DNA from: Emergomyces orientalis
Taxonomy: Eukaryota; Ascomycota; Eurotiomycetes; Onygenales; Ajellomycetaceae
Assembly: GCA_002110485.1 (NCBI GenBank)
Contig: MOWL01000047.1
Span: 1 to 64,000 of the forward strand
Direction of reading: 5' to 3'
Length of the DNA: 64,000 bases
In this document: positions 26,773 through 37,384 of the stretch, piece after piece
Layout: every line of letters starts with the position of its first letter
How positions within the stretch are numbered: the stretch's first letter is position 1
The notes under the pieces: generated by a model
Told to the model about the DNA's origin: nothing
Seen by the model: only the letters and a program-made list of their open reading frames with translations
Databases searched by the model: none
Program-made: the position numbers and the translations under genes

Positions 26773-28169
26773 ATGCCTGACAGTACAACCCCGCCAGCGG
26801 ACACCCCGCCATCATCCGCCGCTGATAAGCCCCTGAATCATACACGCCAGCCAAAGAAGAGGTTCGTGGGTCGCAAGACAGCAGATGCTCAGGCACAGGG
26901 CCAGAAGGACGGGGATGCTCAAACTTCAAGTACAAGTTCCCTCCAGCAAGGTATGATCTCATTTCCTGTCAAATGCTGGTGCTAAGCCATACGCTAACAA
27001 TATTTCTAGCCCGACCCCGAAGGGCTCCCCGAGCCTTAAACCAAATCCCAGCCGAAATCCTAGATGATGAGGACATCAAAGCCGCAATAGCCCTCCTCCC
27101 ACGAAACTACTCCTTCGAAATACCTAAAACTATTCACCGAATACGGACCTCCGGCGCAAATAGAGTAGCCCTGCAATTCCCCGAAGGCCTTCTCCTCTTT
27201 GCAACCACTATATCCGACATCCTCACCCAGTTCTGCCCGGGGATAGAAACCTTAATCATGGGCGACGTCACATATGGCGCTTGCTGCATAGACGACTACA
27301 CCGCGCGTGCTCTAGGCTGTGACCTACTCGTCCACTACGCGCACAGTTGCTTGATCCCCGTCGACGTCACCACTATTAAAACCCTCTACATCTTCGTCGA
27401 CATAAGCATCGACACCCAACACCTAATCGCCACACTAGAAAGGAACTTCCCAGCGGGGAAAACCATCGCAGTTGTCGGCACAATCCAATTTAACGCAACC
27501 CTCCACGGCCTAAAACCCACCCTCGAAAAGGCCGGTTACTCCATCCTCGTCCCACAAATCACCCCGCTTAGCAAAGGTGAGATCCTAGGTTGTACCTCCC
27601 CGAAACTGGCCCTAGACCAAGTCGACATCCTCCTCTACCTCGGCGACGGCCGCTTCCACCTCGAATCAGCCATGATCCACAACCCCACTCTCCCCGCCTA
27701 CCGCTACGACCCCTACTCCCGCACCCTCTCCCGCGAATCCTACAACCACGACGAAATGCTCACCCTACGACGCGACGCCATAAACGCTGCCAGGACCGCG
27801 CAGAAATGGGGCATCATATTGGGCTCCCTGGGCCGGCAGGGGAACCCGCATACCATGGCCATGATTGAAAAGCAGCTGAATGAGCGCGGGATTCCCTTTG
27901 TAAATTTATTGCTTAGCGAGATTTTTCCGGGGAAGTTGGCTACGATGCCAGATGTGGAGTGCTGGGTGCAGATTGCGTGCCCACGCTTGAGTATTGATTG
28001 GGGATATGCATTTTCGCGGCCGTTGTTGACGCCGTATGAGGCGCTTGTGGCTCTTGGGGAGAGGCAGGGGTGGGATGAGGGGAATGGTGGTGTGTATCCG
28101 ATGGACTTTTATGCGAAGGATGGGTTGGGAAGGACGAGGCCGGAAGTGGCGGTGAAATCTGCTGCTTGA
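26773..28169 (+). CDS. DPH1: 2-(3-amino-3-carboxypropyl)histidine synthase subunit 1 (diphthamide synthesis)
   Basis: Two exons, 26773-26950 and 27010-28169 (445 residues), with a 59-bp GT-AG intron. DPH1 with DPH2 transfers the aminocarboxypropyl group of S-adenosylmethionine to the target histidine of elongation factor 2, using a 4Fe-4S radical chemistry. The three cluster cysteines are visible in their usual contexts: VTYGAC (Cys151), GEILGC (Cys254) and QIACPRLS (Cys383). QFPEGLLLFA and HYAHSCLIPVD are also typical. The first 60 residues are low complexity and basic. Confidence 0.94.
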
Positions 28170-28499
28170 TTGTGTGGGTGTTCGGGGTTGTATATACGAT
28201 TATGATTTTGTATGAATGTCTTTGGGAGAATATCTCGATTGAACATTTTAAAACACGGATTGCGTGCTGTACATATGCAGAAAGAAGGACAGGCTTGTTC
28301 CTGATAATAAATTAAGAAGAAAAAAAGCAAGTTCCCTCCATAGGTAGGAGGTAGATGCTTTTCTTCACGTGTTAAATACAATATAATAACACTACTTCTC
28401 ACTCGCAAAGTCCCTGCTAGGTAGAATATTTTTTTGCTGGTTCATCCACTTATTCCCAAGGGAATAAAAAGAGAATAAGATCACATTACAAATGTCGTT
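28170..28499. other. convergent 3' spacer between DPH1 and the bromodomain gene
   Basis: This 330-bp spacer has a CACGTG at 28366-28371 but otherwise only AT-rich 3' UTR-like sequence. Nothing else is recognised. Confidence 0.55.
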
Positions 28500-31262
28500 T
28501 CACTTCACTTCATCCGCGCTGTCCATATTAATATCACTCGCACTGCCCCTTCGCAGGGATAACATGCTTTTACCGCCCAGGTCATCAACCGCCCTCTCCG
28601 CCGCGCGCCACCTGGACACCGCCTTTTCCACATCATCATACATCTCCAACGTATCATTGATGATCCCACCCTCGTCAATGTCCGAAACCTGCGTCCCCTC
28701 CTGAGAAGCCGAATCGCTCTGCATCGGGAAAGATGATCCGAATGTTTTATCCGACGTCGGGTTAAACATCACCGCGTTCGCGAACATTCGCACAAGTTCC
28801 ATCTCCAGCTGTGCTGAATTGACGATGCCCTTGGGTGGGATAAGTTCTGCGGTTTTCTTTAGTAACAGGCCGTTGCTTTTCGAGGGGGTGCCAAATCCTG
28901 GGCCAGGGGCGGGGGACTCGACGTTTTCTCCACTGGGGGTATTTACAGCCTCCGTGGCAGCCGTCACCGCTTTGCTTCCTTGATGAATAGCGGATTTTAT
29001 AGATTTTATGTCCTGAGGTCGGTAGATGAGATTTTTATATCCCGGAGCGTCGCGCTCTGTTAATGGCTTTGCAAATATGGAGGCGTATTTATGGGATGCG
29101 ATGTCGTTCATGATTGGTGCACATGTTCGGGGGAAGTTGCGGGTACATTGTACGTATTGCGGCGCTTGTCGAATAGGTTGTTGAGTCACATCTTCCGAAG
29201 TATATGCTTCGCTGGGTCCCCGTTTCCTTTTCCCTCTTCCCTTGGATACACCTTCGTCGGCCTGGGCTTGGCTGGGGGCTTTGAGCCGTCTTGAGGCTCG
29301 TAGCTCCACTTCCGTATCGTCTGAAATACCAGCAGGGGTGCTTGGCATTTCATGTTTTATTTTCCGCTGAGTAACAGAGCCAGAGTCATTGATCGACTCA
29401 TCGTCATGAGATACGTTGGATCGAGCACCACGGCTCCTGTTTCGAGTAGCGCGTGCGGGAGACGATACTGGGCTGGTAGTGGCCCTGCCCCTAAGTGCTG
29501 GTGTAGATTTCCTTTGACGAGTGTTCCCTGCCGGGCCGGAATCAACATCTGCATGCACAGCTTGATCCTTGAAACGAGTTTTCGATATTGATGGCATTTC
29601 AATGTCAAACCTTGGCGACGGCGCTCTTTCGCTGATAGGACTTACATCCTCCGGTCGAGGCCGCAATGGAGATCCAGGTGACTTGGATATGACAATCGGA
29701 CTTGGCTTTTTCCAAGGGGTTAGCGAACCAGATGTATCCACAGATGGCCGAGGGGGCCTCCGGTTGAGGGCTGCCGAAAATGACGGAGTGAGGCCATCCA
29801 ATCCAACAGGGCCAGTATTACTGACTGGGGTTGCTGGATGTGGCTCGCGCGAGGTGGTTCGACTTCTAGCTTCGTTTTGTAACTGCTGAGGTAACCCAAG
29901 TCCGATTGGGCGTGATGATTCGAGGGGAGGTTCATATGGACTGTGCTGGCCGAGCGGCAAAGGAGAGTTGCCCGTAAGTTGGCTGTTCGAGTAAGGCACG
30001 TTGGCGTAAAGGGATACGTGGGCATATTGGGTTGATGAGCTCGGTTGTTGGGACCATGGCTGTTGAAAATTTGCGCTCGGAGGCGCTTGTGTCATTTGAG
30101 TCTGGGGAGGGGAATATTGAACGGGTTGGAAGGTAGCTGTGGTACGCTGCTGCTGCTGCTGCTGTAGTAGTTGTTGTTGTTGTTGTTGTTGTTGCGCACT
30201 TGAAACAGTGGGCGTAGGTTGTAACGACGGTAGCGAGGCCTGCGACGTAGTTGATGTGATCGGGGTTAGTACCCGCCCTGATAGTCGCCCAGTTCCTATG
30301 TTAGGTATTGTTGGAGTTGTAACCCCGGGTTGACCTGGCATGGAGGTAGCATGTTGCGAGACACGACCAGGAGCTTGGTCCTGAGAAGGGGGAATTGAAG
30401 CGCTCCCATTTACCAGGCTTGGCGCAAGGGAACAGGGTGGGATATCCTGGGTGATAGTCTGTGGGCCTGTCTGTTGCCCTTGTTGTGTTTGGGGAAATTG
30501 CAGCGACAACCATGTACTATTACCAGAAACAGGCGCATTTGAACTTTTGCCCTCAGCTGGTGGAACTTGCTCGACAGTTGCCTGTCCGTCTAGTAGACTA
30601 GGTTGTGAGGATTTTGGTGCCTGAACAGCCTGTCCCAGCTCAAGGGCCTGATCTGGTCCTCGCTGAACATTGACACCGGAAGCAACGGTCGCAGGCTGTG
30701 TGGGTGATGAAAGTTTTGTATGTGCCGCTTCTTTAGATACTTGGGGAGTCGCCGATGAACCGTCATTCGTCGGAAGTATACGTTGAGGATGCTCCCCATT
30801 CTCCAGCCTCTTGATTTCATCTTGAATTTTTGTGTATTTCCTTTCCTCCTCTTCAATCTCCCGCGTTGCGCGTTCCTTGTACCTAGCATATAACCGAGCG
30901 ACAAGGGTAGGGATCACCGTAGAATACGAAGCGCCATCGAGTAGCGGTTTGGATGAAGGATCTTGTATCTTCCTTTTCTTCGGATTCGAGTTCGCCGCAT
31001 CCGAGCTGTATCCATTTGGGCCATGTCCAGATGGTGTCCCCTCCCTGGTTTGAAGCTCTTCCCGTACCAGGTCTGTATAAAGCGCTTCTAGAGCCTGAGG
31101 GGTCAGTCTGGCCTTGTCGAACGTTTCATTTTGGCGGACGAACGAATTGTTGGTCAGAAGCTCTGAGATGGGAGTGAAGTTGGACGGTCGGGAGTCGAGG
31201 GTGTTGAGGAATTGGAAAAACAGTAGCGATTCAAAAGGAGTATAAGACGACAACGAAGGCAT
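28500..31262 (-). CDS. bdc1: bromodomain protein of the NuA4 complex (Bdc1/BRD8-like)
   Basis: An unspliced frame of 920 residues from the ATG at 31262 (MPSLSSYTPFESLLFFQF). The frame continues upstream to a GTG at 31322 without an ATG, after a stop, so 31262 is the better start unless a 5' exon exists. The N-terminal SANT/Myb-like BRD8 region (residues about 1-80) is followed by a coiled coil with EIEEEERKYTKIQDEIKRLE. Glutamine runs (near 30145-30195) and a long Ser/Pro-rich linker come next, then a C-terminal bromodomain (IASHKYASIFAKPL, LIYRPQDIKSIKSAI, MELVRMFANAVMFNP). Bdc1/BRD8 proteins sit in the NuA4 histone acetyltransferase. The long middle is disordered and would tolerate change. 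Confidence 0.85.
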   Translation of the reverse strand: MPSLSSYTPFESLLFFQFLNTLDSRPSNFTPISELLTNNSFVRQNETFDKARLTPQALEALYTDLVREELQTREGTPSGHGPNGYSSDAANSNPKKRKIQDPSSKPLLDGASYSTVIPTLVARLYARYKERATREIEEEERKYTKIQDEIKRLENGEHPQRILPTNDGSSATPQVSKEAAHTKLSSPTQPATVASGVNVQRGPDQALELGQAVQAPKSSQPSLLDGQATVEQVPPAEGKSSNAPVSGNSTWLSLQFPQTQQGQQTGPQTITQDIPPCSLAPSLVNGSASIPPSQDQAPGRVSQHATSMPGQPGVTTPTIPNIGTGRLSGRVLTPITSTTSQASLPSLQPTPTVSSAQQQQQQQQLLQQQQQQRTTATFQPVQYSPPQTQMTQAPPSANFQQPWSQQPSSSTQYAHVSLYANVPYSNSQLTGNSPLPLGQHSPYEPPLESSRPIGLGLPQQLQNEARSRTTSREPHPATPVSNTGPVGLDGLTPSFSAALNRRPPRPSVDTSGSLTPWKKPSPIVISKSPGSPLRPRPEDVSPISERAPSPRFDIEMPSISKTRFKDQAVHADVDSGPAGNTRQRKSTPALRGRATTSPVSSPARATRNRSRGARSNVSHDDESINDSGSVTQRKIKHEMPSTPAGISDDTEVELRASRRLKAPSQAQADEGVSKGRGKRKRGPSEAYTSEDVTQQPIRQAPQYVQCTRNFPRTCAPIMNDIASHKYASIFAKPLTERDAPGYKNLIYRPQDIKSIKSAIHQGSKAVTAATEAVNTPSGENVESPAPGPGFGTPSKSNGLLLKKTAELIPPKGIVNSAQLEMELVRMFANAVMFNPTSDKTFGSSFPMQSDSASQEGTQVSDIDEGGIINDTLEMYDDVEKAVSRWRAAERAVDDLGGKSMLSLRRGSASDINMDSADEVK

Positions 31263-32351
31263 CCCCCATTGCCAGTCAAGTCGACCAGACAGGGTGTTGT
31301 TGTCCTTGACGATGGGAGCCACGGTGGGAGTAGAGTAGCCCGTGGGTCAGGTAGAGAGGTACTGGGTACTGAGTACCTGGAGTATGGGATCGGGTGGAGG
31401 GTAGAAAGGGCTCGCGTGTTTTTTGCCTTCAGACCATCACGATGTCGTCCAACAGCCACAAATACACCAAGATGTCGCCTGAGAGGATAATGTGGGGTGT
31501 GGCGACGGCAGCTGAGTCTCCTGGCAGAACCCGGTGATGGAAAATCGATAGAATCGGCGTTTCTTTCGATTGTTGCATTCGAGCTCAAGACGCTGGGAGA
31601 GAAAAATACAACGGCGAATGAGAAGGCGAGATAGTCACGTGGGACAATGGTCACGGGATATGAGATGAGTCAGCAGACTGCTTCAGGGGGGGGGGCCAAG
31701 TCACGGGATATCTCGGCGCCGAGCCCAAACTCTTTTTGTTCAGGAGACAAACAAACATCAACAAAAGCGCCAAACAAAAGTCAACAAACACTGGGGAAAA
31801 AAATAATCCGTATGTTATTTCAAGAATAATTCCCCCTTTTTTAACCCTTTTAACCCTATTTACCCTTTTTACCCTTCGACTAGTAGCTGATGGTGTTGTC
31901 TGGTCAGCCTACCAGATGAGAGCTGGCGGCCCAAACAGTTCAAGTAGCGGCGTTTGCTCCGTGAAGGTCCCAGCACAACTTGCTACTAGTTAATATAGGT
32001 AGGGTTTGTTTTTTTTTTTAAAATCCTCTCCTAGCTGCTGTCATGCTTCGCTATTTCACTATCCTTACTTAGGGGAGGTCTCGCGTCCTCTAACAACTTT
32101 AATTTAACTCACAGGACTCTCTCACCTCACCTCCCACCATCTCATCCCACTCTCTAGCCATCTACTATCTCTCTGTGAAAACAAACTACAAACTATTCTG
32201 CCTAGATTCTCAGCTGGCTCTGGTCTCATTTATCACCACCGCATTTCTCTCTATCTCTCTAGCTCTCTTTGATTTCCTAACTACAAACATCCCTTACAAA
32301 ACTCCAGCCACCGCACCCACCGACTGTCTCGTCAACAACACACGCCGCAAC
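31263..32351. promoter_or_regulatory. divergent promoter region of bdc1 and the small coiled-coil gene
   Basis: About 1.1 kb lies between the two starts. It has a CACGTG at 31636-31641, an A/G-rich patch with a G9-10 run near 31685-31695, and a pyrimidine-rich leader before the + gene (about 32110-32280). No gene is supported; overlapping frames on the - strand near 31154-31654 look like chance. Confidence 0.5.
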
Positions 32352-33132
32352 ATGTCGGACATAGAGGAAGAATGGAAGCCTACTGGACGGCCTCAATCGT
32401 TCGTATTATCTGCTCTGCATTTTGTCTATTCATGAAGCTCTTGTTGACCAATAAAACACAGTACCATGGCCCGGTCCCTCGCTGCCGCCCTTGATAACGC
32501 CTTCATGCTGGATAGTGAGGTTGACAGCCTGACACAATCTGTTCACTATAAGTACGCCTACCAACACTCAATCAAAACATTCAATCAGCTCTCTTGCTGT
32601 CTACAAATGATATCATGACGATACTGCGATATATTTTTTTATAAAAACAATCGATACTAAAATACACCCACTGCATTATGGGGGCCACACATATACAGCG
32701 GATTCTTGCTCTCCGCATATACTGATACTTATTTTTCTGTGCTTTTCCAGGCAACAAATGGTCACGATTCAAAACCGCGAGCTTGAGGCTCTGGAAGCAA
32801 GAATCCGGGAAGCTGAAAACCGCCTTAAAGAAACAAGTTCCCGTTCCGTCTCCCCGGAGGAAGAACCTTCCAATAATGCAGAAAACAGCCCCGATGGAAG
32901 AGAAGGCGGCATGGTAGGAGCATTCCCATCTGGCCAGGATGTGGAGAAAAGACATGGTCAGTCGCCATTATCATCTCCTACCTCAGAAAGCCACCAATCG
33001 GACGAAGGATTCACGGATGGTTCGACCTCAGCAGCTACTTCCAGCGATGCCGACGACAGCGCGAATCGCGACAACGACCCCACCAGAAACGAAACGCAAG
33101 AAAAGGAGAAGGGCATAGATCGAAATTCGTAA
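32352..33132 (+). CDS. small coiled-coil protein, unknown function
   Basis: I infer three exons: 32352-32398, 32462-32551 and 32751-33132 (172 residues). All junctions keep frame: donors GTTCGT and GTACGC, acceptors ACAG and CCAG, introns of 63 and 199 bp. The N-terminus reads MSDIEEEWKPTGRPQS, followed by an alanine/leucine helix (LAAALDNAFMLDSEVDSL) and a heptad-like coiled coil (IQNRELEALEARIREAENRL). The C-terminal 95 residues are acidic, Ser/Asp/Glu-rich and probably disordered. I recognise no family. The coil suggests a small adaptor or complex subunit. The first donor is weak, so the start exon is less certain than the rest. Confidence 0.65.
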
Positions 33133-35549
33133 CAGGGACAATGTGAACGAGTAAGGGGCTACTTCATTCTTCATTCTTTCGCCCAACCAGTTGTTCCTAT
33201 CTCTCTATCTAAGGACCTTCGACTAAAGCTGGGCAGGGAACGCTCGAGCCCACCGCTCTTAACCGCTGTAGGAATTAAGAAATGCTTTCACTTTTGATTA
33301 CCAGCCGCACGCAGAATAATCCTTTTTGTCATCCTGCTTTCTCACATCAGCTTGTATCAGAAAATACAGGATATATTTTTGCTCCCTTTGTTGTCCTCTT
33401 CCTTTCTTTCTTTTTTCTTTTGTTGTTCCTTTTTATGTGGTTTCTTTATTTTCCAACTGGTCATCGACTCAAATGCCTCATGATGCGTTGTACATACACA
33501 CATATTCCATATCTGTCTACTCCATATACCCCATCCCCTCGTTGAAGGCGCTTACCCAATACTTTTCTATTTTTTATTTTTTATTTTTTAATTCTTATTC
33601 CATATAAACCCCCTTTCAATCATTTAATTTTCGTTTGAATACTCGCAGCATTTCATTCATTCATTCATCATTCTCTGTGCTGCCTTGCGATCCTTTATAT
33701 TACCTTTTTATAATCGTATTCCACCTGTCTCCCGTCTCCCCATCCCCTCCACACCCGCAATGTTCTCTGTCATTTTGTGTCCCACACACACATCTGCATG
33801 CAACAAATTTCTCCCTGTTTCTCTCCATGCCCGCCTCTTTTATGTCTTTTTTGAACTTTTCAAGTTGTAAAGCCTTTTAACTGTGCACTCCCTGCGGCCA
33901 CATGCTGGCCAATAGCTGATTTATTCCCTCCCTCAATAATACCTATTAATTCTTTCTGTACGTATAACTATTTTGACATTCAATGCCCAATCCCAACTAC
34001 TCTCTCTACCTCACGTCACAGGGCACAGTAGCATTAAGTTTCATATTCGACCAAATTGTTACCAAAATAAACCACATTAGGTGACAATAATAAAAGTATT
34101 ACTCGGCAGCTACTCATGTCGTGCCTAGCTGCAGACCCATTCTTGAGTGGCTACTAGTGAGAACAAGTGAAATTAAGCCTTGATGAGATGTTTTCACCTC
34201 TCAATACCTTTCTTTGCTTCACTTCCCACGTCTAGGAATTTGGGAACCCAAATACTGTGCCGCTCTCCATCATAATCGGACCACTATAGAACCTTGCAAA
34301 AATTCTAATAGTCATGATAACAGCCAGCATGTTGTCCAGTCAATCACCGCAGTGACACGTGGTGGGGAGCTGAGGAATAAATCAGAATGTTTTCTCGATA
34401 TAAGTCTCCATGGGCGAACTTGTTCGCTCCATCACCTGGTAGGAACTCCTGACACGGGTCTTTACTTTAATAAACCAGCTGAGACCATGTGGAAAACCCA
34501 GTCGCTAAAACTCTTGGGTGGTCTTGAATGGGCCAACCAAACGGCATGGTCTCAAAAGGCATAATTGCGTTGTGAGCCACGGGCGAACTGTCCTACCTTA
34601 TGCAATCAGTAAATAATAGTCGGTATATATATTCAGCTCTCGAGATACCGATACCGGTAAATGGATCCTCCGCAAGGTCCTGTTCAACTCGCCGAAATGT
34701 GAAAATAATCTCTTTCACTTGGGCGGCAGAAAATCGACTAACGGTCTTGATCGGTCAAATGATCCCATGGAACGCGTAATGTTTCTCCCTGAATAAGCTC
34801 TATATAGATAAACACGCGGCTATCTCCAACTCTCCAGCCATGCACCTCTGGAGCAGAGACCCTCTCAGAAAAAGCTTTTCCTCGTGGATGGAGGCAAAGA
34901 GTTTCTTCCACCACCATGTGAGGACCAGGTTTGACAATAGGGTTAAGACGCCCAAACTTTATCTAAATTGGGCTGAGGTACCTTGCCATAGGCCGGTAAA
35001 CGGGCCTTAACTTCTGCTGGCGTTACAAGGCGACGGTGGTCACCCAAGTTGGTTGTGAAAAAGGAGGACCCAAAGGAAGTCCATCTCAGTGTCTGTTGTT
35101 TTTAGCGGCCCATGCTGCTGGGAGTTCAAGTCGGCTGAAAAGTTTTGAGAGTGGGAAAAGGGCGTGTCCGGTCGCTCAGGCCGGAGAGAGTCGACATTGA
35201 ACGGGTGATAAGAGACCTGAGGGCGATAGCTACGTCTAATAGAGTCGATTATTCGTATGCTGGTTGCTTGCGTCGAAACGGGATATCGGCGGCCCTCGCA
35301 TCTCGCGTTCCTGTTTAGGCATCCCAGGTTTCCCTAAGTCGTCGTCATCACCCATGTCGACAGATAATTAGACACCTAGCTGGAGGTATTTAGGTAGCCA
35401 TCAACCTTCTCCCCTGGCAGAAAGTCGTACGCCTGATCCCTTTTCCGCCAGCGCATCTGATGCATGAAACACCGTTCACCACTATTAATCACACACTGAC
35501 AACAATCGCCATCAATCTGCAGCGTCCGCGGTGTTGCCTTTAGTTCTCC
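33133..35549. other. long gene-poor intergenic stretch
   Basis: About 2.4 kb. The first 900 bases are T/C-rich (33,360-33,860) and probably include the 3' UTR of the coiled-coil gene. The rest (34,100-35,549) has mixed composition with a few short frames, the longest 116 codons at 34214-34564 without protein-like features. I see no RNA gene or recognisable repeat. Confidence 0.5.
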
Positions 35550-36940
35550 CTTCCATTACCTAGCCCCAGGCTTCCCCCTAATCCACCCTAGTTGGCAGAA
35601 TATGCGACATCTGGGCTTGTAAGCCGTGGCAAAAATCTTGCTCCCTGGCGAAGGATCACTGGGTAATGCGCGCGAGTTCGTTGTAAATGCGTAGCCACTC
35701 GAGGTTGTGAAAGGGTGTGGAATCGGCGTTATATTTTCCATGCACCTCGAAGAGGACGTGCTGTCCACATTCTGCGAAGAGGCGGTTGCGCCAGAAGCTC
35801 GGGATGTTGTTGAAAGTCCCCGTGCGGTCTAATTTGCGGCCTGTGAGATATTCACTGATTGTAAGTTTGATTTCGAAGGGTAGGCGGGCGTAGAGGGCGT
35901 TTAGTTGTGTATCTTCTTGATTTATTATCTGTGGACTTGATGGCTCTGAGATATTAATTTCACATGCCTTGTAAATGCGCGCTTGCTCAGGGATATCTCT
36001 GGGGTCGCTTATTTATACAAGAAGCCGCGTAGCGACAGGACCAGATGCTAAATATCTGAAGGTGTTCAGATTCCCGTCGTGAGTTGGAAATGCGCGCCAA
36101 GGCATCTGGAGTCAGCATGTTTTCACGTAGCAGCTGGCATAATCTCGGAAGCTTTTCCTGTGATATCTCTTCTTCGCCGCCGAATGAATAGACTAAAAAT
36201 TCCGGCAGAGGTCATGCACTGTGCAGCCGAATGTGTCTTGTTTGTACTCTGCCTCATTAAAGTGATGGCAGAGTGAAAAAACTTGACCGGCTTGGTCGAC
36301 GATGTAGATGAGCCTTTCTTGGCGCCCTTGACGAAAAGCTGCAACATCTCTAGCCATGGGCCGGGATATATGATATGATCGGTTTCCGAGAGGGTTCCGT
36401 CTCCGTCGCGATTGAAGGTAACTGATATAAATTCGAACAGGGAAAAAAATTTGGTCTAATCAGTGCCAGCTTTCGTGGAAATAGGTTTCCGACGAACGTT
36501 TAGCAATCAATTTCTGTAGTAATTTCAATGACTTAATCGCCCGATACCACTGTGTCCACGCCACATCCTCATCCCGGTAGGAATGAATTATACCATTCCC
36601 ATCGTCTCCCACTCTCGCTGGTGGACTCTCACACCCAATGCAAGCGCCAAATATGAAACATATTGATGCAAATACCGTCCCATACGGATGCTCCCGCCAC
36701 CCCACAGGGGCGCGATGTCGGTCCATATATGGGTTTTGCGTTGGGTCATTGGGAGTCAAGTTCCCAGTTTCTCCCAATAAGCGGCCATCCGGTCGAATTG
36801 GAGCCATATCTGAGTAGTGGTATATGATGCTAGTGAGCGCGCGACAAGAAGGAAATCATTTTGAAAAGGAATTGGTTGCAGTGTGCAGACAGGCTCGATG
36901 ATTGAGTGTAGAGAGTAGAGAACATTGGGAGGAGTCAATA
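35550..36940 (-). pseudogene. decayed F-box-like gene
   Basis: Protein-like pieces follow each other on the - strand but in different frames and with stops. From right to left they are: 36938-36756 (SLHSIIEPVCTLQPIPFQ), 36807-36460 (ICFIFGACIGCESP), 36440-36130 (FNRDGDGTLSETDHIIYPG and then, after a frame change near 36310, RLIYIVDQAGQVFSLCHHF), and 36000-35663 (LYARLPFEIKLTISEYLTGR, IPSFWRNRLFAECG, NLEWLRIYNELARITQ) ending in TGA. The LPFEI...YL pattern resembles an F-box start and the rest the weak F-box-like proteins common in fungi, though order and homology are uncertain. At least two frameshifts and several stops make it non-functional. Confidence 0.45.
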
Positions 36941-37384
36941 GTTGAAGCAGATGACGAAGATTGTTTTGTCAATCAACCAGATTGGATCTGGTGGATTCCT
37001 ACCGTTTCTTCCTATTGCAGACTCCTTTTGTTTGTATCCTTATTGTTCTAAACTTTGCGGATACTATGGATACGGGCCCACCTGCTGATCCCGCCGCTGC
37101 TGCCGCCTCTTGGGCTGCTTCTGCAATACGATCTAAATTGTGAAATTAGGAATCAATCATGCTAAAATATCTTGATATTATTCAGTCAGTATCACTTAAT
37201 GTATACATTTCAGAGATGACTCTTAAGAGCTCAGTGGCCTGACAGTTTAATACTCACTATGATAAATAACGACTTCATTAGTATGATATTCATTTTGTCT
37301 AAACCACCAGCAGCAGTCAGTCTATCTTAAAAATAAAAAATAAAGTGCCAAATCACTAGGAATCAAATACATCATAATTTGTAA
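36941..37384. other. spacer between F-box-like pseudogene and ADE2
   Basis: 444 bp, AT-rich in the second half, holding no supported gene. It should contain the ADE2 polyadenylation region on the - strand. Confidence 0.5.

Noticed and set aside
30139..30333. Cysteine-run frame on the + strand
   Set aside because: It is the complement of the glutamine-run part of the bromodomain gene.
33282..33880. Several overlapping + strand frames rich in Phe, Ser and Leu
   Set aside because: They result from a pyrimidine-rich 3' UTR/spacer sequence, not from coding selection.
34214..34564. 116-codon + strand frame in the long spacer
   Set aside because: No motif, unremarkable composition, no splice partners; consistent with chance.
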